Source: Macrotrachela quadricornifera (Eukaryota > Rotifera > Eurotatoria > Philodinida > Philodinidae). Taken from it: DNA of 64,000 nucleotides. The DNA lies in assembly GCA_022393335.1 (NCBI GenBank), contig JAJEKB010020897.1, positions 360,404 to 424,403 on the forward strand, read 5' to 3'. Positions 36,990-48,625 of this stretch are shown here, one piece after another (position 1 is the stretch's first letter; each line of letters starts with the position of its first letter). The translations under genes and the position numbers were made by a program. The notes under the pieces were generated by a model that did no database searches, was not told where the DNA came from, and saw only the letters and a list, made by a program, of their open reading frames with translations.

Positions 36990-37842
36990 TTAATTAACAT
37001 TAATATGAAATAAATATTTTTATTTAATGTATATAATAATGCAGACATTTATTATTTTTAAACATTTTATTTATGAAAAATGTCTACAGATTCATATCAT
37101 TTTTTATTTGCTTAGACATATGAATTCTTTTAAAGAATAAAATCTCAAATTCTTATATCAATTCAAATAGTATATGACAGAATTAAGACGGAATTTTTTT
37201 TTTTAAATATAATATGATTTTATTATTAATTAATGAATATGAATCCAGTCAGGCATATATTCACAATATCAAAGAATTCGTGCAGATCCATTTAAATCTA
37301 TTTGATGAATTTCTATATCTACTCGAATTGTATCCTATAAACTAGTTTAAAGGCACGTGTGCATTCAGTAATATCGGTAGATGTATACGCATGGATTGTT
37401 ATGATATATCATGCATGTGAACATATCACAGCATAAACTATAGTTGTGAATGTACGTATGGAAATTTGTAGATGTGTATGCATACTTAAAATTATATTAG
37501 TGGGATCAAAATTATTTTACGTAAGGTCTATGTAATAGTTATGAAAAAATGAACATACTGTAAATATTAAAATATAATTTCATTTTTGACAAATAACAAT
37601 TGTCGAAGAAAAAGCTAAATTCTTATGTGAGATAGTATATACATTTAAAAATATAAAAGAATTTGTGTATTAACAGAGAAACACTTCTGTAACAGAACTT
37701 ATAATTATGATATTCCTGTACTATCATGCAGAATTTAGCTAAATTCTAATTATTTCTTAAGTAGACGCCATGATATCGGATGTTTTTGCGCAAAAAAACT
37801 GAAAAAACATGTCTGCATCCATGTTCTATAGAGATGCATTTA

Positions 37843-37880
37843 TCTCAAAGGGGAAATGGCAGACTTTTCTACTTCAAGTA
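37843..37880. repeat. Solo terminus related to the hAT-like MITE
   Basis: The sequence CAAAGGGGAAATGGCAGACT followed by TTTCTACTTCAAGTAC resembles the MITE ends at 30364 and 31107. No opposite end was found in the following 2 kb. Confidence 0.45.
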
Positions 37881-39743
37881 CTTTTAATAATTTGAAGCAT
37901 TTAGGCATTAAAAATTTTTCAATATGACTGTAAGAATACATTGTGGATAATAGACAAAACTTGTCTTGTTTTTGAGTATTTCTATAGTTTATTTTTAAGA
38001 GAAGATAAAAACCAAATAGATAAACGATTATATGTGAATTAAAATGAGTAAAAACAGAAAAGAGAGTACAACTTCTAACTAGTATGAGTTGGTGTTTGTA
38101 TAACAATTGGTAAAGCACTAGTAACTTGTATTAACGATGTGTTTGATTGAGATGAAGATGCTAATGCTATTTGTAGTGATGATTATTGTCTTAATTTGAA
38201 TTCTTTTGCAACTTTTAATATATTTTTAATATGACAATAAAGTTATCATTAAAATGTTGCTTGAATTTTTTTATATGAATTTTGAATTACTTTATAATTC
38301 ATTTACGTCATGGTCTCATCAATGCATGGCAGTTTTGAATACTTCGCTACCATTTTGTAGCTCTATCTTATATGAAATTTCTGACAAACTTTGACGTCTG
38401 ATCATCTCTTCGATGATTGACGCAACTCGATACATTACAATCTATCATTATCAAATATTTGTTAGATATGACATGATACCAGTCAGAAATCGTATTTTTT
38501 CCATCAAAAATGAATTGATCAAATATGTGAAATAGATGAATTTGTGGCTCGTGAAAAGCTCTACAAAACTGTATAAAAGAAACATTTCTCTATAGATTTT
38601 TTTCAACCGATACTAAAGAACATATTGATGAATCACTAATTGCAATTTGAAATAATATTCAACTAATAGTGAATTCGCTGAAGTTTATCCAAAAGTCGAC
38701 AAAAACATAACTTTCTACATACCATTTGATGAGCTTTTCTCAGCTCTACTAGACAATATATTTGGTTATTCGATTCAGAGGTGATCACAAAAACCGGCAG
38801 AGTCCTTCTGTTCCACCTTTATTGAGCCCTACCGACACATATATCATAATTGTCTAAAGAATTGTATAATTCGAAAAAAATAAACTGCAAAGAATGTAGA
38901 TCATTCTAATTGTCCGGCAGAAAGAGCTTGCTTAGAGCATAGAGTTTTCATACTTGGATAATTTTATAGTACTAAATCAAATTCAACAGAATCCATTTCA
39001 ACATATTAAAATCAAAGTCTTACACACACTATCTTCATTAATCATCCTAGTAAAAATATAAATATCTCCTTTGTTCAACTTAGAATTTTTTAAAAGGCTT
39101 CCAACTTTTAAAAACTCATTTATACAAATTCTATTTTGTCACCTAATTATACTCGCTTTTATCAACGGACAAATTCGGATTCTGGTAGTTATTTATTAAA
39201 CTCACCCTTACCTTCTAATGAAGCAAAAAGCCAACTAACATTCTTGCTGTGAAAGTACAAAAAGGATTTTTTTTTAAAATTTCAAAGAGTCGAGTCGATT
39301 TACCGAGTACTCGACTCGTTTTCGGCCTTTGTTCCCCACACCGATAGACGTAGAGTACATAAAAAGATAGAGAAGTAAACACTCCCGAAATCACGCTTTC
39401 TCTCCGTTGGATGTGATAAAGTTTTTGGCGAAAAAAAAAATGTTTTTTGAGTATTTAGTCCGGGATTCCTCAAAAGTGATTTACGTAAAAAAATTTTTCA
39501 AAAAAAGATTAATTGTGTTAAAGTAGATGTACTAAGTGATTTATAGCTCGTTCTGATTAATAAAAACCGTTTCTAAACAAAAAAAGTTACAGTTTCGTGT
39601 GTTTTACAAAAGTTGCTCACTGTGCTGTGTTGAATACATCTGATATCATTACCTGAGCTTGTTAAACAATACAATTTAGAAAAACTTATCTTATCGCAAC
39701 TACTTGTAGGCGTCTTCTATTTATTATCACTTGCAAGGTAGAT

Positions 39744-39766
39744 AACTATATATATATATATATATA
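39744..39766. repeat. TA dinucleotide microsatellite
   Basis: An uninterrupted TA run of about 11 units lies some 60 bp upstream of the ABC transporter start codon. Confidence 0.8.
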
Positions 39767-39828
39767 CTCTTCCACTTGATTTTCTTTATTGAAATTTTAC
39801 TCGTCCTTACGAATTGCGTTAGACGTCT

Positions 39829-42743
39829 ATGATTGCAAAAAGAGGTCTACCTCTGAGATTATCACTTCTTTACGCCATTTTCGGTCTACTGATTCTTATA
39901 CAAAGTGGTGTTAGCGTTTCGCCTAATAATGGTAATATTGCCTTGGATATTAGAGCAGTGCAGTCGCCGCCTTCAATTCGTCTAAAGTGTAATGGGGACT
40001 GTATTATTGACGAAGCGAAATGCACTATTCAACGAGGTTTTTGCTACATTGAAGGAATATGTTATGAAGCAGAACAAACACGTCTGAACGATAGTTTTTC
40101 ATGCCTTCAATGTCAACCAGATGTCGATCAACAGAACTGGAGATTTAATGAACAGTGTTCAGCAGGAGAAAAGTGTAGCGATACGATGTTTAATGGTCTA
40201 AATCTATGCTCATCTGAGAAAATTGAAGCATTCTATAAAAACCCAACAGGTGCTATTTTTACTTTTTATGATTTTGACGAGTGCAGTCGAGACAAAAGTC
40301 GATGTCAGGACGGTTTTTTTATTTCACGAATTGACACTAGAACTTACGCATGTTGTCCTGGTCATTTCTGTCCTGAAGGACAAATTTGTATGATTCCGTG
40401 CCGAAAAGGTGGATATTGTCCCTCTTCCTTAGCAGGAAGGAATGGCACGTGTCGAACACCTGTGAATTGTCCTGAGAATCCACCAAAAGAGTATGGTGCT
40501 TTTGGCTGTGGTGGTTCGTATTTTGAGGGATTTTGTCCAAATGGAACGTATTGTCCGACGTCTGCAGAGAGCATTCGTTGTAAAAACGGCACTGAATTCT
40601 GTCCTACAGGAGTGGCTAAGCCATTATCTTGTCCATCAGGATTTGTTTGTTTGGATGGTCGAGCTCGACGACAGAAAATCATCACCAATGTTCTAATCTC
40701 TGTCGTTGTGATTATTATTGGCTTGGCCATTTGTGCAAATGCATTCGAATGGATGTCTTTGAAGAAGCAATGGCTTGGTAAACATGAACTCATTGATCCT
40801 CCCGGTGTGAGTGATTATTTTCGAAAAGCAACTCGTCCTAATGACAGTCCGCAAAAATTCATTCAACTTCATATTCATTTGGAGAGGGCGAGACTTCGTA
40901 ATGTTACCCGTTTTGATCCAGAGAAGAATGAAGGATTTACCGGTCGAATAGCTGCGGGAAAATTAACAGCACTAATGGGTGGATCTGGTTGTGGTAAGAG
41001 CAGTCTTCTAGAAACGATTCATGGTCGACGACAATTGAGACCAAATGGATCCATTACTTTTGCTGATCATCAACCACTATCGAACGTTTTGACGGATTAT
41101 GTTGGTTATGTACCACAAGCCGATATTATGCACAACGATCTTACAGTCTTTGAGACTGTCTACTACTCTGCCCGTGCAAGACGATTGAATGAATCGAAGC
41201 AAGTCTTAATTAATGATGTATGCTTTGTTTTGAACAAACTTGGTCTAGGAAGAATGTATAATAATTTTACTAATACTCTCTCGGGAGGTAAGAATAAAAG
41301 GATCTCCTCATCATTTTTCTATTCATTGTTATTTAAACAGGTCAGCGAAAACGTGTTAATGTCGCACTGGAGGTTGTTGCTTGTCCGAAAGTCTTACTTC
41401 TCGACGAGCCAACATCCGGTTTGGATACTGTTTCTTGCGATGATCTCTTCGATCTCTTGCAGTTAATCAAGTTCAGTGCTGCTGGACCGGTGACAATTAT
41501 TACGGTTATTCATCAGCCAAGTCACGAATTATTTGAGAAAATCGACGAAGTCTTCTTCTTAACTCCATTGTGCTGTTTAGCCTATCAAGGACCACGACCT
41601 CGTGCAAAAGATTTTTTGCGAAAGAAGATCTTTTCTAATCCTCGATCGATTCCAGGTGCTCGACATAATGATTGTGACACTTGCTTCATCATGTTAACCA
41701 GTGCCACCGAACATTTGGATAATCATCGAATTGAAGATCGACGCACCAATCAATTTCTCACGATGTATTCTTGGAAACAACGAGCTTGGTATCCTTTCTA
41801 CTACGTCTTACGGCGATCGATACGACAGATTTACGTTCGTGGAATCGTGGCGGAAGCTGCCTATATGTTTGCTTACTTCTTGTTGGGTACATGCGTTGGT
41901 TTCTTATTCGAAAACAAATTTCAAGCGACATGTGACATGCTCAAGTTAACAACAATCTATTTTCTGATTACTCTGTCGTTTGGTATTCTTACTTGTATAT
42001 CCAGTCAGAGACTTTTCGGCGTAGAAATCACTGATAAAACATTTGAACGAGAAAGTCGCAATTATTATCATCCATTCCAATATTGGTTGGCCAAGAGTCT
42101 AGTCGATATTTTCCGAATGATACTCTATCCATTGTTATTTCTTAGTATGCTCTATATTGAGATTGTTCCTCGTGGCTCGTTTTCTTTCTACTTGGGCGTA
42201 ATGATTCTTTGCTCGTTTGTGTGTTCGGGTATTGGCCAGTTGGTATCAGTCATTTTCGATCGAACAGAATATGCTTATCTGGCAGGAACAATCATCGCTC
42301 TTCTCTCATGCCTTCTCTCCGGATTTAGTCCAACAAAACAGGAACTACAGTCAGGCGGCTTCGTCGTCCTTTTTTCATATTCACGGCATGTACAAAGTCT
42401 GTTATTTCGACATGAGTCGAAACTCTATCTCGAAGGACTCAATTCCGGGGAGCATATTTGGGGAACATCGGTGGAAGGCATTAATCACATGTATGACTTT
42501 AATAATAGGGAGAATCCCAATCTTATGATGCTTCTCATTGGATTTCTTGTACGTGCTTTGACATTTCTCTTTCTTTATGGAAAATCGGAATATCGTTCGG
42601 TGGCGCGTTTCCGGGTGACCAATCTTATACCCAACATAAAAAGTTTCTTCAAATTAGAATCGTGTCGAAATCGTTCCTTGAAACAGCATACAAGTAATGG
42701 ACATGAAATCTTAGTCGCCGAAATAGATCCCGATACATTTTGA
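39829..42743 (+). CDS. ABCG-family (half-size, White/ADP1-like) ABC transporter
   Basis: Two exons (39829-41287, 41341-42743) joined over a 53-nt intron give 953 residues. A signal-like hydrophobic segment (about 11-30) precedes a Cys-rich luminal/extracellular domain of roughly 250 residues, followed by a TM helix (about 287-306). The nucleotide-binding domain carries Walker A GGSGCGKS (384-391), Q-loop YVPQAD, signature LSGGQRKR (484-491, split by the intron), Walker B KVLLLDEPTSGLD (503-515) and H-switch VIHQPSH. The C-terminal half holds about six TM segments. This order (Cys-rich domain, TM, NBD, TMD) matches yeast ADP1 and plant ABCG24/28-type proteins rather than the shorter White or ABCG2 proteins. 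Half-transporters act as dimers; the substrate is unknown. All catalytic motifs are intact. Confidence 0.9.
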
Positions 42744-43861
42744 CCAAATCTATTGACTATCCAGACAAGTATAGAAGTGACCGAAGTGACATCATTTTAG
42801 TGATACGAAACAGTAACAAAAAATGCTCAAAAACTACTTCCTCTAGAAAGTATTGGCATGCCAATAAATTCTTACTTGAATAGTTTTTCTGCTAACTCTA
42901 AAGTTTCATAGACATATTCAGGCTCGAGTTGAGAATATACTCTTACAAAATTTAGCGAAAAACATTTAAATTATTTTGGAATCAAACTTAATGAATGATT
43001 GTTAGTGGAATCCTCTCGTTCCAGTCTTTTCTCTTCTCTTCATATGCACGTATGAAAAAAATTAACTATACGATTTTGATTTCGATCAAACATCATAAGA
43101 ATATGGATCTTTTAACATTTTGTCCTTTTTAAAATAATTATTCCATCATCCATTATTTACAGTACAAACGTCAACATTATCGATTGAGTATATGTTCGAA
43201 AACTACTCAGAACTTTGAAAGTTTCGTATATTTTTACAAATGATTCTAGGTTTAGTGTATTGCAAATTCTTTCTTGATATGATTTCAGAATTTTCTTAAG
43301 TTCTGCAATTCCAAATAAGACCATTGGCTATTTGTGAGAATCGATTTCTGGTTTCGTACATGGTGCATTGAGCTTTTGATGTTTATATAAAAATGTTCGA
43401 AGGCTTTTTTATTTTCTAAATAGAATGGTTCTTAGGTTCGTTCGTTGATCATCTGAAGATTTCGTATATTTTGCACGAAAAACATCCATAATTTGATTGA
43501 ATATTAGAAGATTCACTTATTCTACACGGAATTCGCGGTAGTTTTGTAGAGTTTCAGTTTCGATAGATTGATCAATACTACCAAAGAAAAGGTAAAGTAA
43601 CACTTCCAAAGTTCGCTTAATATCCATGTGACTACAAAATCAAAAAAATAACATTTTTTCCTGTCCATACTTTACAACCATGCAAATGAAAAAAAAACAT
43701 TCTCTTGAAATCAATTCATTCATATGATATATCACTGATGAGACTTTATTAGAACTTTCATCTGAAGAAAAAGTTTTAAAATACATCGCAAAGACACATG
43801 AATATCACTGTCATTATTGTGTTACTAGCGAATGATCGTTGTTACATTGATCAGATTTGAT
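42744..43861. other. Spacer, no gene seen
   Basis: AT-rich DNA between convergent transcription units (transporter on plus, RBR pseudogene on minus). No open frame of note. Confidence 0.45.
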
Positions 43862-45290
43862 TTAAACCATTGTATATGGTACACATTTTTTATCAAAATG
43901 ATGTATTCCATTGAATGCATATCCACATAAAAAACAATATTGTTTCATACGTTTGAGTATCGTAAAACCGATGATTGGCTGATTATCAAAAGAAATTTTT
44001 AATTCTTCTTCATTTTGTGTTTCTTTTTCTTTGATCAGAATAGGTCTTCTCATTTTCATCTTCAGACGTTTTTACTAGAAGAAAATGTAAGTGATATACA
44101 TTGATCTTAATCGTACTGAAATTTAATTAAACTCTTTAATAATCTTATAATAGTTAGTTTAATCAGGTAATCAACAAACCTATATTTGTCACTTTATAAA
44201 GTTCTTCTTTGACAGATTCTAATTCTATAGAAGCTTGATCAATAGTTTTGAGTAATGAATCAGAAGCTTTCACTCGATGTTTTTCTGTTTGTCCCCAAAT
44301 AAAACGATGATGACATCGTGAAAAATACATATGGGAACAACCACCGTTCTTTACGATATGTATATGACAATTTGAACAACGTCGAGTACTAAGTAAACCA
44401 ATACTTTCAGCTGTTAAGACTTCTTCTAATAAAGCATCTTGTTCAGATAATTTAATCACTACTTGACGATATTCTTGTATAGGAATATTCTCTGTTAATA
44501 ATACATTCTGTTCCTTTTCTTTAGCTTTCATAATTCGAGTTAGAAGTATCTTTTCCTTTTCTTGATTTTGTTTGAGAATGATATGTTTCTTTACATTGTT
44601 TACAAAATGTATAATAACTTAATCTTTCATATCATTTGTATAATTGTTCATTTTGAAGAATTCGTTTGATTTCTGTTGAAAGTAATGCTTGTTGGCATTG
44701 ATTATCTGGACAATGAACTTGTTCACCAAATAAACCATTTGTCAATATTGTTTAAACATAAATATTTAAACATATTCGACAATAAAAATGACTACAACGA
44801 AACAGACGAATGCAATTCTTGCCAGAAATAATATCCATACAAATGGAACATGTATGAAGTTGTTTTTCAAATTCTTCTTCTTCACGTTTATGATTATAAT
44901 CGATTAAATATTGAAAGATTTTTCTAGCATTTTCAATTGAATATCTATTTAATGCTCGTGGATCATTAGTTTGCTCTTCAAATGTATGATGAAAAATAAG
45001 TTGATGATTTATTTCATTTTGAATTATTTCAATCCAATTAAAAACACATACTTCATCTTTGATAAATGGATAAGCATCAAGTTTTTGACAAAGTTTTTCG
45101 AGATTAATTTTTGAAAAATAGAAATATGAGATAAGAAATGTTGGAGGATAATGACTTGGATATTCATCATGATAATGAATGATAAGACTCAATGGTGGTA
45201 AATATTTAATGAGAGATGTTTCATCTTCAAATTGAATAGTAAATGAGGGTTAGAGATCAAAATCAATTAAGATTTCATATTAATTTTCAT
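43862..45290 (-). pseudogene. RBR-type E3 ubiquitin ligase (RNF14-like) pseudogene
   Basis: A RWD-type N-terminal segment (IQFEDETSLIKYLPPLSL through EYPSHYPPTFLIS) is followed by a RING1 start, CSICMDIISGKNC and CSHFYCRICLNIY. IBR/RING pieces come next (FGEQVHCPDNQCQQALLSTE, YYTFCKQCKETYHSQ), then RING2-like CSNCHIHIVKNGGCSHM and a C-terminal CFLCGYAF...HFDKKC. The order matches RNF14. In-frame stops lie before the RWD block, after CLNIYV and after NEQLYK, and at least one frameshift precedes the last third. A RING2 zinc Cys is replaced (GCSHMYFSRC). RBR ligases form a thioester on RING2; this copy cannot. Confidence 0.7.
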
Positions 45291-46265
45291 CAAGAAGACG
45301 AAATTTTCTAAAACTCTAGATCAGTATGAATCAGTTTTTATTCACGATATATGATGATGTTATTGGTACATGCAATATTTTGTATTCTTGCACAAGTGTA
45401 ATATGAAAACGTGTTGTATGAGTCAATATATGTTGAGAACGAAAAGAAAGTAAATATAAAATGAAGAACACAAAAAACAACAATATTTTGAGGACACACA
45501 TACAGAGTCGAAAAATTATTCGTCCATCCTTCTATTAGAACATCTCTATTAAAAGCCAAATTAAATAGAAATAGCAGAAATACTAAGACAAAATGATTCT
45601 GTGGCAGTAGAGAAATGATTTTTCGACTCACCGAATTTTTTATGTATAATTGATATAGTTATAATAACATTGATGTTAGTGGTCACAGCAGCAATCACTC
45701 AACCTAAGATGAACATAATGAATCCAAAAGATATGATATCAATTGATTATCATTTTTTCTGTCAATCCTTTTTGATTTACTTTTAGGAAAAAGTACGTGA
45801 ACAGCCGATAGCAATCATGATGTCTGTGCATATCGTAGATATATTTGTGTTCTGTAGGTTGAAGAGAAAATAGTTTTCATCACTTTTAAATATTATAAAT
45901 TTCAATTCGAAAATACAAGCGAAGCACAATGTTAATCAAAATATTTCGTTATTTTTTCCTGGTATAGATATAAAAAAAGGAGATTAATATTTAGCAATCA
46001 ACCTATTACATAATGTTGAACATTGTGAAATTAATTCCGAGAACTCGATCATCGTCCGAAATAAGAAGCCCATTTGACATTGATTGAATTCCATCAATGC
46101 GCGAAATAGGATGTATTCTTAATCGAACTTACATTTATTCAGAGATATTTGCTCAATACAAAAGTAACACGTTGTAATTTTCGGATGCTATGAAGGAATG
46201 TTATCATAAACTTCTGCCATGACAAGCTGTAGTTTGGCCATCTCGAAATATTTTTCACATCCACA
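45291..46265. other. Spacer, no gene seen
   Basis: The open frame 45338-45631 (minus) is a hydrophobic, motif-free stretch. Nothing else is supported. Confidence 0.4.
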
Positions 46266-46944
46266 TCATTCTCGCTCGACAACTTGAAATAGATGTTTAA
46301 ACTTCTTGAGTACTCGGCCTACATTAGTAGACATCGTGACTAGCTTGGCACGAATACGAGCAGCACCAATGCGACGTGGTGGTGTGAATTTTAAATATGA
46401 GTTGTATACATATTTCAAGTGCTCCAGTTCACCGATCGTATCACCTTTAATATGAAATATTTCAGATATATGTTCGTGAATCTTAGCTAGATCTTCTTCT
46501 AGCGTTACCTGAACCATTACATCTTTAAAAAAAAGGCCAGAGCTACATCGTGGCTTTCAAAAAAAATTTGAGATAGCACTGCTCCAAAAATAATTGCAGG
46601 ATTTTTGTCATGATCATCAATCAAAGATCCATTTGTTCGAGATTGTCAGCGATCCGTAGTAACCAATTTGATGAGGTTCAGAATTAGAAAAGAACTTCCG
46701 TCTCATCGAACATTTGACTTTCGACGGTAATATCAGCAAAGATGATCTTGTTACCTAACTTTTTTATATCACACTCAATTTCAAATGCGATTGATAGTTT
46801 ATCGGATTTTGATGATGGTTGACCATCATACATTGTAGCAATACTCAGTGCCTGCGCGAAGGGTCTAAGATTGGGGGGGGGGGTGTAGCGGGTTTTGAAT
46901 GGATGTGAAACTTTTTGGGGGGTGTAAAAGAGTATTTCGAGCAA
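46266..46944 (-). pseudogene. ADP-ribosyltransferase-like remnant
   Basis: The segment at 46684-46870 reads ATMYDGQPSSKSDKL, then AFEIECDIKKLGNKIIFADI and MFDETEVLF. It resembles the C-terminal strand set of the arginine ADP-ribosyltransferases that are abundant in bdelloid rotifers, including the E-x-E-like DETE near the end. The upstream half is not recognisable, and C-runs in coding orientation (at 46873-46883 and about 47047-47058) sit where it should be. Downstream, stops follow at once, then an 83-codon open frame (46266-46517) of unknown identity. The assignment is from pattern memory only. Confidence 0.35.
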
Positions 46945-47282
46945 ACTTTCTTAAAAAAAACACAAAATTTGTTCCAAATTTGCTTCCGTTGCTGAACAAA
47001 AACGAGAAATTTCCAATTATTGAGGGAGTGTACACTCCTCCATAACCCCCCCCCCCTGCTCGCGCGGGTACTGTATTTCTTTGCGCACCTTCCCATTTAA
47101 CAATTCTTTCTGTGTCATTATCGATAGAGATGACAGTGTTGATTCATAACGCATTCTGTTAATAATAGATGAAAATGAATTATTTATTCATTCAATTGTT
47201 TAGAAAAAAAGAGCGTTTCTATTTTTATAGGAAGTTTTCTGGTTTATTATAACGTATTGCCATACTATTTGCCTTATTTTAT

Positions 47283-48625
47283 TCAATCAACTATTTTGTC
47301 TGCTGGTACGTGATCCGTTGACATGTTGCGTTTCTCTTGATCCACCTAAAACAGGACAATAACCATTATAATCTCTCATTGTTTATCTTATTTCTAATTC
47401 GTACCTGAATGATCAACGTTCCTTGATCATAACCAAGCGCCACATAGTTCAAACTTTTCGAACACGACATTGACCAACATCTTCCAACATCATAGTTCAA
47501 TGTTGATTCGAGATGATAACTTTCCAAATTCCATAGTTTCACTGTTCCATCTTCTGAACCACTCATTATTAACGGTAGATTAGGATGAAAAAGAGCACAA
47601 TCGACATTATCTGAGTGTCCATCCAATGTTTGTATACACATCTTAGTCTATTTCGAGGAGAAGAAATGTTAAATAGTAAGAAATTCATAGCTGTCTCTTA
47701 CTTCAGAGTTCCAGATTTTGATTTGATGATCATCACTACCCGAAATGAGATATGGTTTATCATTATCAGAACAATAATGCACACAATTAACACCTTTCAC
47801 ATGACCTTCTAAAGTGAGAGTTGCTTCAGCAGAATCCAAATGCCATATCTAATGCATTTACATGGAACAACTTAAAAGTTTCTTAGCTAATTCTTGATCT
47901 TACCTTGATAGTAGAATCGAGAGAAGCAGAAGCAAATGTCTGATCATCTTTGGGATTGATAGCAATATGCATGACATAATGAGTATGTCCTTGAAAAGTT
48001 TGTTTTAATGTCCATTGTGCATCCCAATCCCATAGTTTGATAGTCATATCATCTAGAAAAAGAAATCTTGTACAAGAAGTAAAACTGATAGATGAGTCTT
48101 TCACATACCACTAGCAGATAAAAGATAGGATTGAGTAGGATGTACAATAATTGAACGAATAAAATCATCATGTGCTACAAATTGATGTATTTGTTCCGAG
48201 GTATTGTAATCATAAACACGAATAAATTGATCATCCTAGAAGGAATTAATGAGATACATCAATTTCATAGTATATATACCGATGCAATAATGATCCAATT
48301 TTTTCGAGCGACAAATTTACCGGCACGAATTGGCATACCACATACTTCGAATGTTTTAACCGATTGCTAGGAAAGAAAAACAAAGTGACGAACACAATCG
48401 AAATAGATCTAATAATTGATGCATACTTCAGTATCGTAATTGTAAATATGTACCCGACCATCGTGAAGTGTAGCTAAAATCCATGGTTCATCTGGATGAA
48501 TGTCCACACATTTGACACGATTAGATTGAAAAAATGCTTTACGTTTTCCATCAAAGCACAAAGTCTAAAAGAAAAGCAGAAGAACGATTGGAAATGATGA
48601 GATGATTGATGGAAATTTTTACCAT
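47283..48625 (-). CDS. beta'-COP (COPB2)-like protein reduced to the N-terminal WD40 propeller
   Basis: Eight exons (48623-48625, 48427-48564, 48280-48366, 48109-48235, 47904-48052, 47702-47848, 47405-47647, 47283-47345) join in phase to 318 residues. The first exon supplies only the ATG. WD repeats are plain: [14 protein letters not shown] with [20 protein letters not shown], and [20 protein letters not shown] with LNYDVGRCW and [11 protein letters not shown]. Spacing and wording match the first propeller of beta'-COP, the coatomer subunit that reads dilysine retrieval signals at the Golgi. Full-length beta'-COP is about 900 residues. Here the frame ends 20 codons after the propeller ([20 protein letters not shown]), so the second propeller and the alpha-solenoid are absent. 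It may be a functional truncated paralogue or a 3'-truncated duplicate. Confidence 0.8.

Larger units (their letters stand above)
36990..39828. other. Spacer between receptor and ABC transporter genes
   Basis: No gene. A MITE-like terminus lies at 37843. A short degenerate coding trace lies at about 38088-38250 (minus). A TA microsatellite lies at 39744-39766 just before the transporter gene. Confidence 0.45.

Noticed and set aside
38088..38250. Ser/Thr/Gln-rich minus-strand open stretch (ALASSSQSNTSLIQVTS) ending in a stop
   Set aside because: One in-frame stop upstream, no splice support and low-complexity composition.
40337..40793. Minus-strand open frames inside the ABC transporter exon
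   Set aside because: Antisense shadows of the Cys-rich domain, which is well supported on the plus strand.
46845..47096. Minus-strand ORF with poly-Pro stretch (PATPPPPILDP)
   Set aside because: Proline codons come from homopolymer C runs; no supporting splice sites or family.
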